From Halotia branconii CENA392 (GTDB lineage: Bacteria > Cyanobacteriota > Cyanobacteriia > Cyanobacteriales > Nostocaceae): 64,000 bases of DNA. This document shows, piece after piece, positions 23,858 to 32,086 of this stretch (positions are counted from its first letter, which is position 1; each line of letters opens with the position of its first letter). The DNA lies in NCBI RefSeq assembly GCF_029953635.1, contig NZ_CP124544.1:186001-250000 (forward strand), written 5' to 3'. The notes beneath the pieces are model-generated. The model was given only the letters and a program-made list of their open reading frames with translations. It did not search any database and was not told where the DNA came from. The position numbers and the translations under genes were made by a program.

Positions 23858-25567
23858 ATGGCTTACGCTATAGCGCGATTAAAGAAATTAAAGCGAAGCA
23901 ACCTGACAGGCAGCGCATCTCACGCCAGCCGTGAACGAGAAACCCCTAACGCAGATCCAAACCAAAATAATATTAGATTCATTGGCAGTAATAACCCAGA
24001 GGAACGACTGGAAGATTTAGTGTTAGCCAAAATTGCCGAGCAAGAGCAGAAACGGAAAATTCGCACAGATGGGGTTTACTGTGTAGAATTTCTGTTGAGT
24101 GCATCTCCCAGTTATTTCCGCCCAGATTGCCCAACGAACGCAGGGTATTATGAACCTCAGAAACTAGATAATTGGCTAGAAGCAACGCATCAGTGGTTAG
24201 CGGATGAATACAGCGATCGCATTGTCAGGGCAGAATTACACTTAGATGAAGCGACTCCCCACATTCACGCTTATTTTGTGCCTGTGGATGACCAAGGACA
24301 ATTACGCTGTAATCATTACTTTGATGGACGGCAGAAGATTCATAAATTCCAGGATTCCTACTATGATACGATGCGGCTGATAGGGCTGGAACGTGGGATC
24401 AAAGGGAGTAGAGCGCAGCACCAGGACATCAAGGACTTTTACCGCATAGTCGAGGAGGGACGAGACTTAGAAGCATCAGACTTAAGCGAAGAACAGTTAC
24501 AAGCAAAAGCCGCTGATCGCGACAGGGCAACTCGGCGTAAAGAGGAGATGGAAGCTACAGCCAAAGCTTTAGCCAAAGAAAATGAACTGTTGCAAAAACG
24601 GGTTCAGGAATTGGAGCAACAGACAGAGCAATTACGCGACCTAGCCCTAGAAGATGTAGCTTGGGAGTTGGGATTAAATCGTGAACGACAAAGATGGCAT
24701 GGTCAAAATCACATCATTAATATAGATGGGTCAAAATTCAGTGAGCTTGATCCCAGTTCTTCGTTAGAAGGGAACGGTGCGATTGATTTGGTGATGCACG
24801 TTAATGAGTGTAATTTTCGTCAAGCGATCGCTTGGCTAAATGACTGCTTTGGTGAAGCTGGGGCAGAAAGAGCAGCTCTAGCTCAGGCGCGAAAGGTGAC
24901 TGCTGAGATTATTCAGTCAGAACCACGCCCCACATTCCAGCTAAGAGTTGAAGATAAAACTAAGTGGCTCTCTGTCTCTAATTACTTGACCCAGAAACGA
25001 GGCATACCATCAAATTTTGTAGAAGTGCTGCATAACCGGGGGCTGGTTTATGCTGATGACCAACAAAATGCTGTGTTTGTGATGCGGAATCTTGACGGTC
25101 AAGCTACTGGCGCATTCAAGCGAGGGACACGGGGAGAAAACAACAACTTTAAGGGTTATGAGAAAGGGACTAAGCGCCGTGATAGCTGGTTTCACTTTCA
25201 TTTAGGCGGACAGCCAACAGAACCAGCACAAAGATTAGTACTGTGTAAGTCGCCTATCGATGCCGTGTCCTTCGCCATGCTGGAATATCAAGTCAAAGGT
25301 GTACCAACTAGAACACTTTACATGGCAGTGGATGACCCCAAAAACTTACCAGTGGAGCAATTGCAGCATATTCCTACTGTAAAAGTGGCTTTTGACCCAG
25401 ATCACACTGGCGATGCAGCGGCACGAGGTGTTAAGGAATTATTGCCACAGGCTAGAAAACTCAAGTGTAAAGCTAATGATTGGAATGAGGAACTGGTGAA
25501 TTTTTCACGTCAATTACAACAGCATCACTCCCAACAACGGCATGAGAATCAGGGAATGGAGCTTTAA
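23858..25567 (+). CDS. MobV-family relaxase fused to a primase/Toprim-like region
   Basis: A 569-aa protein with a strong SD (AGAGGAAGGGG). The N terminus has the Mob_Pre signature: YAIARLKKLK, NLTGSASHASRERETPNAD, and the metal-binding H128-L-D-E-ATP-H135-I-H137 motif. After a coiled coil (about 210-260) comes a primase-like zone, DVAWELGLNRERQRW...GAIDLVMHVNECNFRQAIAWL. A Toprim-like C terminus follows: LCKSPIDAVSFAML, VAFDPDHTGDAAARG. It should nick at oriT, stay covalently attached, and perhaps prime complementary-strand synthesis after transfer. No CHC2 zinc cysteines were seen, so primase activity is uncertain. It ends overlapping the convergent lipoprotein gene. Confidence 0.88.
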   Translation: MAYAIARLKKLKRSNLTGSASHASRERETPNADPNQNNIRFIGSNNPEERLEDLVLAKIAEQEQKRKIRTDGVYCVEFLLSASPSYFRPDCPTNAGYYEPQKLDNWLEATHQWLADEYSDRIVRAELHLDEATPHIHAYFVPVDDQGQLRCNHYFDGRQKIHKFQDSYYDTMRLIGLERGIKGSRAQHQDIKDFYRIVEEGRDLEASDLSEEQLQAKAADRDRATRRKEEMEATAKALAKENELLQKRVQELEQQTEQLRDLALEDVAWELGLNRERQRWHGQNHIINIDGSKFSELDPSSSLEGNGAIDLVMHVNECNFRQAIAWLNDCFGEAGAERAALAQARKVTAEIIQSEPRPTFQLRVEDKTKWLSVSNYLTQKRGIPSNFVEVLHNRGLVYADDQQNAVFVMRNLDGQATGAFKRGTRGENNNFKGYEKGTKRRDSWFHFHLGGQPTEPAQRLVLCKSPIDAVSFAMLEYQVKGVPTRTLYMAVDDPKNLPVEQLQHIPTVKVAFDPDHTGDAAARGVKELLPQARKLKCKANDWNEELVNFSRQLQQHHSQQRHENQGMEL

Positions 25568-26217
25568 GGAGTTGTTTCATTGTCTTTCTTCCACTCATCA
25601 ATCGTCTTACAACCTTGATCAGTTGTAGGAATTAACCCATTTGAGGATACACCAAAGTTTGTCAAGGAAGCATTTTCTGTTTCTGCATCTGCAATTGCAT
25701 CTCGTAATATCTGCTCTTTTTCTTGTTTTGGTACAATTTCCACTTTTACATCTGTAGGTTGAGGATTACTTCCTTTCTTCAATAAAAACTTTTTTATCGC
25801 GTATAATTGCTGTTCTTTAGGAGTGCCTGAGACAAGACATCCCCTAGCTTTGATAAAAAGAGTTGAGTCTAATGAAATATCAGCGAAGCTAGGCTTATTG
25901 ATAAACTTTATTTCTCCTGCCGGCCCCCATACAAAAATCGGTTTTTGGAAACCTTCTGCGGGAACATCTCTAGTTTCATCACAACCTTTATTTACCTTTC
26001 TGTTCAAATTTATCTTGGAATCACCACAAACTTTCCAAGAAACTTTATAGAGATCAGGAGTGCTTTCTACAAAATTCTGGAATTTTTGCTCTTGCTCTGC
26101 CTCTGCTGCTTTTTGAGCATTTGCTGCTTTCTGTTCTGGTGATTGGCATGATGACAATCCAACACTTACCAGTAAACCAAACACATAAACCTGAGTTTTA
26201 TTAAGTTTTAAAATCAT
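25564..26217 (-). CDS. lipoprotein of unknown function
   Basis: A 217-aa protein with a lipobox: hydrophobic VYVFGLLVSVG then LSSC, lipidated at Cys24. An Ala/Glu/Gln-rich helix (NAQKAAEAEQEQKFQNF) follows, then a domain with four cysteines (WKVCGDSK, KGCDE, ARGCLV, DQGCKT) that could pair. Probably attached to the inner or outer membrane on the periplasmic side. Its 3' end overlaps the relaxase stop by 4 bp on the opposite strand. No family was recognised. Confidence 0.7.
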   Translation of the reverse strand: MILKLNKTQVYVFGLLVSVGLSSCQSPEQKAANAQKAAEAEQEQKFQNFVESTPDLYKVSWKVCGDSKINLNRKVNKGCDETRDVPAEGFQKPIFVWGPAGEIKFINKPSFADISLDSTLFIKARGCLVSGTPKEQQLYAIKKFLLKKGSNPQPTDVKVEIVPKQEKEQILRDAIADAETENASLTNFGVSSNGLIPTTDQGCKTIDEWKKDNETTP

Positions 26218-26597
26218 AAATAATACCTGATTACCTCAAATATTTTCATCAACATTTTACTAGGAAATTAAGTACAAAGCTCAATTGATCAAATATACTT
26301 ATTTAAGTTGGATATTAATATAGTAAACAAAAAATATAGTGAATAATCTGGTTTCAAACATTAAGCTACACTTGGCTTATAGCACTGATGAAAAATGCTG
26401 AATTAAACAAGCTAAATAGTATTTTTACTCAGCGCTAACCAATGCCAGTTGCACAAGCACAAAGAATGTATAAGAGTGGGATGGGATAGTCTAGTCAAAA
26501 AGCAATAGCCAAAAGTACTGTATTTTTAGGTACTTTTGGCTGGAGAAACAATTTGTTACAACTTTTATGATCAGGACGACCTTAACTTTAAAAACTG
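26218..26597. other. intergenic region between divergent lipoprotein and AAA ATPase genes
   Basis: AT-rich. It contains the candidate operator at 26507-26541 and an ATACTTATTTAAGT motif near 26292 that also occurs near 52366, upstream of the response-regulator gene. No open frame of note. Confidence 0.6.
26507..26541. promoter_or_regulatory. candidate shared operator, site 2 (AAAGTAC-N11-GTACTT)
   Basis: AGCCAAAAGTAC and GTACTTTTGGCT are perfect 12-bp inverted arms 11 bases apart, ending 56 bp before the AAA ATPase ATG at 26598. The left arm is identical to the one upstream of the VirB operon (30758-30769). Confidence 0.6.
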
Positions 26598-28220
26598 ATG
26601 AATACTGCGCTGACACAGCAAGTATTTGACCTAATCAGACTAAACAACCCCTTGATTGCGGTAGAATCTCCACTGCAAGAGAGACTCAGGCTACTCAAAA
26701 ACCTTGCCGGGGAATGCCAGCAGAAGAACGTCAACTGCTATATATGGACACTCGAAGATGACCAATTGCATCAGTTACAGGTTAATGAGGACTTAGTTTT
26801 ACAGCAAGTACTAGATTATCAATCAATTGCCAAAAACCGACGTGAACATTACTTTGAGGTTCTGCGATTTTGGAAAACTACTAATTTACAAGGAATCCTG
26901 ATACTAGAAGGAATATTTCCTTGGTTGGGTACAAATACCAGCGACCCCGATTTCTTTTTGACTGCTGAGTGGATTAAGTCTGCCCTCATTAATTTAAAAC
27001 TTTACAATCGCAACTCAAATAAAACAGCGATTCTCTTGGGGCCAAACGCCAGCCTTTCATCTGACATTGCGGCGGAAATTCCGACCGTTACACAAAAACT
27101 GCCAACAGTTGAGGAAATCAGCACTCACCTACTGGGAGTACTGCCCAATAATTACAGTGAAACGGAAATTCATGAGATAGCCCTGGCTACTGTGGGGATG
27201 TACTTGGCAGATATTGACTATGGTATTAAACAAGCGATCGCTTCTGGAAGTACCAACGCCCAAGAACTGACAAAAAAACTTTCCGCTTACAAAGTTGACC
27301 TGCTTAGACGAGTTTACAATATTGAATTTCTCCAGCCCCCAGCGATTGAAGTTGGCGGACTGGACTTGATGCAGTCAGCCTTTAAAAGATACAAACGACT
27401 GTTAACGCCACTAGCCAAAGCATATAATCTGAGATTACCCAAGGGTATTTTGTTGATTGGCCCCCCAGGTACAGGTAAATCTTATTCAGCTAAAGCTTGC
27501 TCCCAGCAATTGGGTATTCCCATGATCATCTTAGAATGGGGCAGCTTCCGTAGTTACGGCAACCTCGCAGAGTACAAACTGAAAAACTTACTGTCACTGG
27601 TAGACAGAATTAACCGTGTAATTCTATACCTAGACGACTTTGATAAAGGATTTGCTGGGGATGATGATTTATCTAGGCGACTGGCAGGGATGCTGTTAAC
27701 CTGGATGCAAGAAAGGACATCGGATGTTTTGATTATTGCTTCTGCCAATAATATAGAATGGCTACCACCAGAACTGACCAGAAGCGGAAGATTTGACGAT
27801 ATTTTTAAGGTGGACTTACCTAACAATGGAGAACGGCACTCGATTTTCACTCTGCACTTAGCTAGATTTGATTATCGATTCCGTAATGGAAATGGGTTCA
27901 GTGATGAGGAGTGGCACAGATTGCTGAAAGCCACACATCGCTGTGTTGGTGCGGAAATTCAGGCGATTGTAGAAAGGGCGGTCATTTCTACTTTCTGTCT
28001 AATGTTTAAAGATGATGTTCTACCTGTGGGTGAACTGCCGCCATTGAACATTACACTATCAGCTTTGTTAGAAGCGAGAAATAACATTAATCCTCTGGCA
28101 ATCCGCGAAGCTGAACGGATTGAGAGTATGCGGAATAAAGCTGATTTACAGGGTCAAGCATCTAGTCCGGTTGACTCATCTATATATAGTGTCGGCAATG
28201 TCGATATTTTTGGTGGATAA
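26598..28220 (+). CDS. AAA+ ATPase, Ycf46/FtsH-type
   Basis: A 540-aa protein. The N-terminal 240 residues resemble the degenerate first domain of Ycf46-like proteins (LIAVESPLQERLRLL, ILILEGIFPWLG). The AAA+ core has Walker A GPPGTGKS (about 289-296), Walker B VILYLDDFDK, sensor 1 IIASAN, and the arginine-finger region ELTRSGRFDDIFKVDLP. Family members are hexameric unfoldases or remodellers; chloroplast and cyanobacterial Ycf46 has a regulatory role that is poorly defined. The Walker B carries DD rather than DE. It sits behind an operator shared with the VirB operon, suggesting co-regulation with transfer genes. Confidence 0.8.
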   Translation: MNTALTQQVFDLIRLNNPLIAVESPLQERLRLLKNLAGECQQKNVNCYIWTLEDDQLHQLQVNEDLVLQQVLDYQSIAKNRREHYFEVLRFWKTTNLQGILILEGIFPWLGTNTSDPDFFLTAEWIKSALINLKLYNRNSNKTAILLGPNASLSSDIAAEIPTVTQKLPTVEEISTHLLGVLPNNYSETEIHEIALATVGMYLADIDYGIKQAIASGSTNAQELTKKLSAYKVDLLRRVYNIEFLQPPAIEVGGLDLMQSAFKRYKRLLTPLAKAYNLRLPKGILLIGPPGTGKSYSAKACSQQLGIPMIILEWGSFRSYGNLAEYKLKNLLSLVDRINRVILYLDDFDKGFAGDDDLSRRLAGMLLTWMQERTSDVLIIASANNIEWLPPELTRSGRFDDIFKVDLPNNGERHSIFTLHLARFDYRFRNGNGFSDEEWHRLLKATHRCVGAEIQAIVERAVISTFCLMFKDDVLPVGELPPLNITLSALLEARNNINPLAIREAERIESMRNKADLQGQASSPVDSSIYSVGNVDIFGG

Positions 28221-28384
28221 AAGGGAACAGGGAATAGGGAACGGGCAACAGGGAAACCTTCGCAGCCCACGAGGGGCGTAAAGCATGCGGCATAAACAAC
28301 TGCGCTCAGAGCGTAGCAGTACGAAGTACGGCTTTAAACCTTGCAACTGTTAGAGACGCTACGGCGAACGGGACTATTTCTTTC

Positions 28385-28449
28385 TCTGTTCCCTGTTCTC
28401 TGTTCCCTGTTCCCTGTTCCCTGTTCCCTGTTCCCTGTTCCCTGTTCCC
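28385..28449 (+). repeat. heptanucleotide tandem repeat (STRR type)
   Basis: About nine consecutive, mostly perfect copies of CCCTGTT. The complementary purine arm (GGGAACAGGGAA...) is at 28226-28258, so 28226-28449 can fold as one long hairpin. Short tandem heptamers are characteristic of heterocystous cyanobacteria. It follows the AAA ATPase stop and could terminate it. Confidence 0.8.
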
Positions 28450-28473
28450 GTCCCGAAGGGGCTTATGTAAATT

Positions 28474-29034
28474 ATGCAGTTATTAAAATCAAAATCTCAA
28501 ATTGATTTGTACAGTGCGGGTTTTAAATTATTGAATATCCTGGGGCCAGTTGCGGGGATATTAATTATTCTTGCTTCATCAACTATCGCTTACTTACAAA
28601 CTCGTCCTCAGCATTTACCTATAACGCATACCCTAACCCACAATAGTCGGACTTTTCACCTGGAAGTTGCCACCACGCCAGAGGAATTAGAGAAGGGGTT
28701 GAAATTTCGGTCATCTTTACCCAGAGATCGCGGGATGTTATTCAAGCTTGGCAAGGAGTACAAAGATGTCCCTTTTTGGATGTCCCAAGTCAAAATTCCT
28801 TTGGACATTATTTTTCTTAAAGACAATGTGGTGACGACGGTAATTCATAATGCCCCGCCCTGTGCAAAAAATCCTTGCCCGATTTATAAAGGCAGTATGG
28901 CTACTCAGGTTTTGGAACTCTCCCCCGGTGTAGCCAAAATTCAAGTCGGTGAAAGGCTAAATATCCAGCCAACACCAGTTTTGCATAAAACTGATGTCGC
29001 AACTGATAGCAAAATGTCCTTTGTCACAAAATAA
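28474..29034 (+). CDS. DUF192-family protein with N-terminal membrane anchor
   Basis: A 186-aa protein. A transmembrane or uncleaved signal segment spans residues 20-42 (LLNILGPVAGILIILASSTIAYL). The DUF192 domain follows: HLEVATTPEELEKGLKFRSSLPRDRGMLF, then PFWMSQVKIPLDIIFL and ITxVxHNAPPC...PCPIY, ending VLELSPGVAKIQVGERL. The family is widespread, periplasmic and of unknown function. The start is supported by the anchor. It stands alone between two repeat-rich gaps. Confidence 0.85.
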   Translation: MQLLKSKSQIDLYSAGFKLLNILGPVAGILIILASSTIAYLQTRPQHLPITHTLTHNSRTFHLEVATTPEELEKGLKFRSSLPRDRGMLFKLGKEYKDVPFWMSQVKIPLDIIFLKDNVVTTVIHNAPPCAKNPCPIYKGSMATQVLELSPGVAKIQVGERLNIQPTPVLHKTDVATDSKMSFVTK

Positions 29035-29197
29035 AATTCCGGCTCAAGCTACAGCTTTGATATCAGTATAAGCGATCGCCAGATCAGCGAAGTTTTCACT
29101 TTCAGCAAGCGGTAAAGTAATTTCCATTAAAATAATTGGCTTACTTCTCAAGTTACTCTCTGGTGGGTGTTTGGGGGAATGCGTGGAAAAATAAGTT

Positions 29198-29317
29198 ATG
29201 GAAACTAGAGTTTACCAAAACTATTATTGTGGTTGGGATTATACCCAAGAGCGCCTGTGGGTGAGGGCGTTTTACCCAAGGCGAGGCGATCGCGTTTGTC
29301 GATTGGTGAGAAAATGA
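29198..29317 (+). CDS. possible 39-aa small protein
   Basis: ATG 29198 to TGA 29315 encodes a basic, aromatic-rich peptide (VYQNYYCGWDYTQERLWVRAFYPRR). Composition looks protein-like and a HIP1 octamer lies inside. It is in the 323-bp gap before the recombinase gene. No homologue is known to me; it may be chance. Confidence 0.3.
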   Translation: METRVYQNYYCGWDYTQERLWVRAFYPRRGDRVCRLVRK

Positions 29318-29357
29318 TGATCTACGCTACCTAATACGGTGTGGCGCAGTATGGCTC

Positions 29358-30314
29358 ATGGGTTCACAATCGACAAAACAAATTGATTTAGTGCTGTCCA
29401 CGCCGCCGCCTTTGACACTTCACCCAGGGGCAGTCTATTTGTCTAGTTTAACTAGCGGAAGTAGGCGGACAATGCAGAAAGCACTGAATGTCATTGCCCG
29501 ATTGCTGACTAGTAATGAATGCGATGCTTTGTCGTTGGATTGGTCAAAATTACGCTACCAGCATACAGCAGCAATTAGAGCAGTGTTGATGGAAAAGTAC
29601 GCTCCTACTACTGCCAACCGAATGCTTTGTGCTTTGCGACGCGTTCTCAAGGAAGCTGTACGGTTGAGGTTGATGAGTGCCGAAGATTATCAACGTGCCG
29701 TAGACCTCAAGAAAGTGCAGGGTAATTCCCCTTTGCGGGGAAGGTTGTTGGAAACTTCGGAAATTGCGGCACTTTTACGCGATTGCAAGCAAGATGAAGA
29801 TTTAATTGGGGTACGAGATGCAGCATTAATTGCTGTTCTCAGTGGTTCTGGGGTGCGTCGCTCTGAAGTCGTAGCCTTAAATGTAAGGGATTTCAACCGA
29901 GAAGATGGCTCTTTGAAAGTACGCAAGGGCAAAGGGAGAAAATATCGGACTGTATATTTGCCAGTAGGAGCAGTAGCAGCTTTAGAAGATTGGTTAAAAA
30001 TTAGAGGTAATACCCCAGGAGCTTTGATTTGTCCAGTAAAGCGTGGCGGTCACATTCATATTCGGCAGATGACAGATCAGGCTGTCATGGCAATTTTGAA
30101 AAAACGTGCCACTAGTGCCAAGGTAGACGCTTTTAGCCCACACGACTTTCGGCGCACATTTATCAGTAGATTACTAGAATCTGGTGTTGATCTTTTAATT
30201 GTCAGTCAGCTAGCGGGACACGCCGACCCCGCTACAACCCAAAAATATGATTTGCGTTCTGAGGCTGCCAAGCGCCAAGCTGTTCAGTTTTTGCACATTC
30301 CTTATGAGGATTGA
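29358..30314 (+). CDS. tyrosine recombinase/integrase (XerC/D-like)
   Basis: A 318-aa protein. The N-terminal SAM-like domain (about 30-115) precedes the catalytic domain with all landmarks: first Arg in SGVRRSEVVAL (about 167), Lys in KVRKGKGRKYRTVYLP, HDFRR (about 260-264), AGHADPAT, and the nucleophile Tyr in QKYDLR (about 295). Length fits Xer-type enzymes. It could resolve plasmid multimers or integrate an element. No paired attachment sites were found near it, so multimer resolution is favoured by context. Confidence 0.88.
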   Translation: MGSQSTKQIDLVLSTPPPLTLHPGAVYLSSLTSGSRRTMQKALNVIARLLTSNECDALSLDWSKLRYQHTAAIRAVLMEKYAPTTANRMLCALRRVLKEAVRLRLMSAEDYQRAVDLKKVQGNSPLRGRLLETSEIAALLRDCKQDEDLIGVRDAALIAVLSGSGVRRSEVVALNVRDFNREDGSLKVRKGKGRKYRTVYLPVGAVAALEDWLKIRGNTPGALICPVKRGGHIHIRQMTDQAVMAILKKRATSAKVDAFSPHDFRRTFISRLLESGVDLLIVSQLAGHADPATTQKYDLRSEAAKRQAVQFLHIPYED

Positions 30315-30344
30315 AGAGAAAAGGGAACAGGGAACTCTTAACAG

Positions 30345-30495
30345 GGAACAGGGAACAGTGGTAAGAATTAAAAGGAAAGAGGGAATAGGGAAATGCGTGT
30401 GATGAAGGATTTAAACCCAACGGTGTCCGAGTCCGAATGAACAAACAACAAAACTTGGATCTCGCCTCAACTTTTCTTGCTGTTAAGAGTTCCCT
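30345..30495. repeat. dispersed repeat, inverted partner of 43397-43560
   Basis: Shares AAAGAGGGAATAGG, GATGAAGGATTTA, a GTGTCCGAG block and TTTTCTTGCTGTTAAGAGTT with the reverse complement of 43397-43560. The pair flanks the whole VirB/VirD4 block in opposite orientation. The rest of 30315-30847 holds GGGAACAGGGAA-type arms and, at its end, the VirB operon operator. Confidence 0.75.
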
Positions 30496-30757
30496 GCGAT
30501 GCACTGACTTGTGCTGAGTGTAGTCGAAGTAGCTTATCGAAGTGTTCCTTGTTCCGCGTTCCCTCCCCCGAAGGGAGTTTAAAAAACACCAATAAAGGGA
30601 AAAAAGTCAATAGGCTCTCTATCAGTTGTTTCTCTAATCCGCGTCATTTAACATCAAATTTTATACTAGTATGCTGATACCAAACAGCTACAGCATTGAT
30701 AAAAGAATTGTATTGACTATACTTACTGCTAAATAAATTGTATTAAATATTCTCTGT

Positions 30758-30792
30758 AGCCAAAAGTACTGTTTTTTTCAGTACTTTAGTTT
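30758..30792. promoter_or_regulatory. candidate shared operator, site 3, upstream of the VirB operon
   Basis: AGCCAAAAGTAC and GTACTTTAGTTT are separated by 11 bases (T-rich), with CTG/CAG extending the inner stem. It ends 55 bp before the VirB2-like ATG, almost the same distance as site 2 to the AAA ATPase gene. Confidence 0.6.
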
Positions 30793-30847
30793 GTAGGTTT
30801 ATTTTTGGGCATCTCGAATAATATGCGTATCGTTTCAGGAGAATGAA

Positions 30848-31432
30848 ATGCATACTTACCCCTACGATACCGAAAGCGTTGCGAATACAGCAGTACTGCC
30901 TCCAGTCAAGAATAATAGCACGATAAAAAATAGCACACTCGGACTGATGGGAGTTACGGGTGCTTTGATGATAGTGTCAATGTCAGTCCACAATATCCTT
31001 TTAGGTGGATTAATGATTGCGGCTGCGATGATCATTGCGCTACCAAAGCAATCTCAAGCTTTGTTTACCAACTTTGACAAGCTACAACGCAAGTATGGAG
31101 TCAATCTGTATGCGGTGTTGTTTACGATTTTGACGATTGTTTGTGTACTCGACTTTGCAGCAGCGCCAGTATCGGCGCAGTTTTTTAATAATGCTCAAAC
31201 CTGGATGACTAATACTTTTGGCAATGCTGGAAACGCACAAACAGGAGCAGTAATAGAATTATTTTTTAACGTATTGCGGGGTTTATTCTTGCTATACATA
31301 GGCATCAGCTTAGTCCGAGTTGTTCAAGCAGCAAGAAATGATGAAGATTGGCAGTCCTTAGCCCGAACTCCATTAATCATCGTGCTGGCGGTTTTTGTAG
31401 GGGATTTAGCCACTGGCTTGATTACTGGCTGA
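30848..31432 (+). CDS. VirB2/TrbC-like pilin candidate, first gene of the type IV secretion operon
   Basis: A 194-aa hydrophobic protein with a good SD (AGGAGAA). Two N-terminal membrane segments (about 34-66) and a third (about 85-105) end in the signal-peptidase-like sequence APVSA before QFFNNAQTW. The processed part would have two more hydrophobic helices (VIELFFNVLRGLFLLYIGISLV and TPLIIVLAVFVGDLATGLI), the usual two-helix layout of conjugative pilins. Position directly before VirB3- and VirB4-like genes supports the call. The long N-terminal membrane region is unusual for VirB2. Confidence 0.6.
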   Translation: MHTYPYDTESVANTAVLPPVKNNSTIKNSTLGLMGVTGALMIVSMSVHNILLGGLMIAAAMIIALPKQSQALFTNFDKLQRKYGVNLYAVLFTILTIVCVLDFAAAPVSAQFFNNAQTWMTNTFGNAGNAQTGAVIELFFNVLRGLFLLYIGISLVRVVQAARNDEDWQSLARTPLIIVLAVFVGDLATGLITG

Positions 31433-31440
31433 TCTGGGGG

Positions 31441-31727
31441 AGTGTGGGAGCATAGGAAGAGGCAGGGGAGCAGGGAGCAGGGAGACAAGGAGAGAAGTGC
31501 GGTCTTGGGGGTTTCCCCCATGAGCGACTGCTGAAAGGGTTTCCCGGCAGCCGCGGAAGTGCCGTCCAAGACTTGAACTTCCTCACCAAGTGGAGCAACT
31601 TCGGGAGAAAGAGGTAATTCCTCTTCATCTCCTCTGCACCCCGCACCCTGCCCCAATTCCTCTTCTTCATTCCCCCTCTGCCCCTCCGCACCTCCGCACC
31701 TCTGTTCCCTCTGAACTCAATTAATTC
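31441..31727 (-). repeat. dispersed hairpin repeat, inverted partner of 35622-35866
   Basis: Fills the gap between the VirB2- and VirB3-like genes. It shares, in reverse complement, CAGAGGTGCGGAGG, GAATGAAGAA, TTTCTCCCGAAGTTGCTCC, ACTTGGTGAGGAAGTTCAAG and AAGACCGCACTTCTCTCC with 35622-35866. Open frames across it translate the repeat and are not genes. Confidence 0.8.
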
Positions 31728-31735
31728 TTCAGACG

Positions 31736-32065
31736 ATGAGAAATGAAAAGAAATTTCGGACTGTAAATAGAATCTTGGGAGACAAACCCCGATTAGGGCC
31801 ATTTCCCGCTGACCAGATTTTCCCTTGGGCAGCAATAGCAATACTAAATGTATTCGTTGTTTATTACACTTTCAAAGCTGGATGGTTGGCAACTGGGTTA
31901 AGTATTGCTTGGGGCTGCGCCACTTGGTGGGTAGTTTCTACAAATAAAGATTTTTTCGGGAAGTTTGTCGGCGTACCAAGAATTAATAGAGGATATATGC
32001 CTTTTAAAACGATAAAGAAGAATACAGGAGTCAGGAGTCAGAAGTCAGAATATTTTGATAGATAA
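31736..32065 (+). CDS. VirB3-like inner-membrane protein
   Basis: A 109-aa protein with one or two transmembrane helices at about residues 28-65 (WAAIAILNVFVVYYTF, WLATGLSIAWGCATWWVV) near the N terminus and a basic C-terminal tail. This size and layout, immediately upstream of the VirB4-like ATPase, match VirB3, which recruits VirB4. The last ten residues (VRSQKSEYF) read into a dispersed GTCAGAAG repeat, so the C terminus may have been altered by it. Confidence 0.55.
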   Translation: MRNEKKFRTVNRILGDKPRLGPFPADQIFPWAAIAILNVFVVYYTFKAGWLATGLSIAWGCATWWVVSTNKDFFGKFVGVPRINRGYMPFKTIKKNTGVRSQKSEYFDR

Positions 32066-32086
32066 GCTAAACATTTAAAATGAACA

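Noticed and set aside
28385..28449. Regular repeats considered as a CRISPR array
   Set aside because: The unit is 7 bp with no spacers and no cas genes nearby; it is a heptamer tandem repeat.
29358..30314. Integron or integrative-element boundary at the tyrosine recombinase
   Set aside because: No attachment-site direct repeats or gene cassettes were found near it.
31324..31841. Minus-strand open frames across the 31.4-31.7 kb repeat
   Set aside because: They lie on a dispersed purine/pyrimidine hairpin repeat and run into real genes on the other strand.
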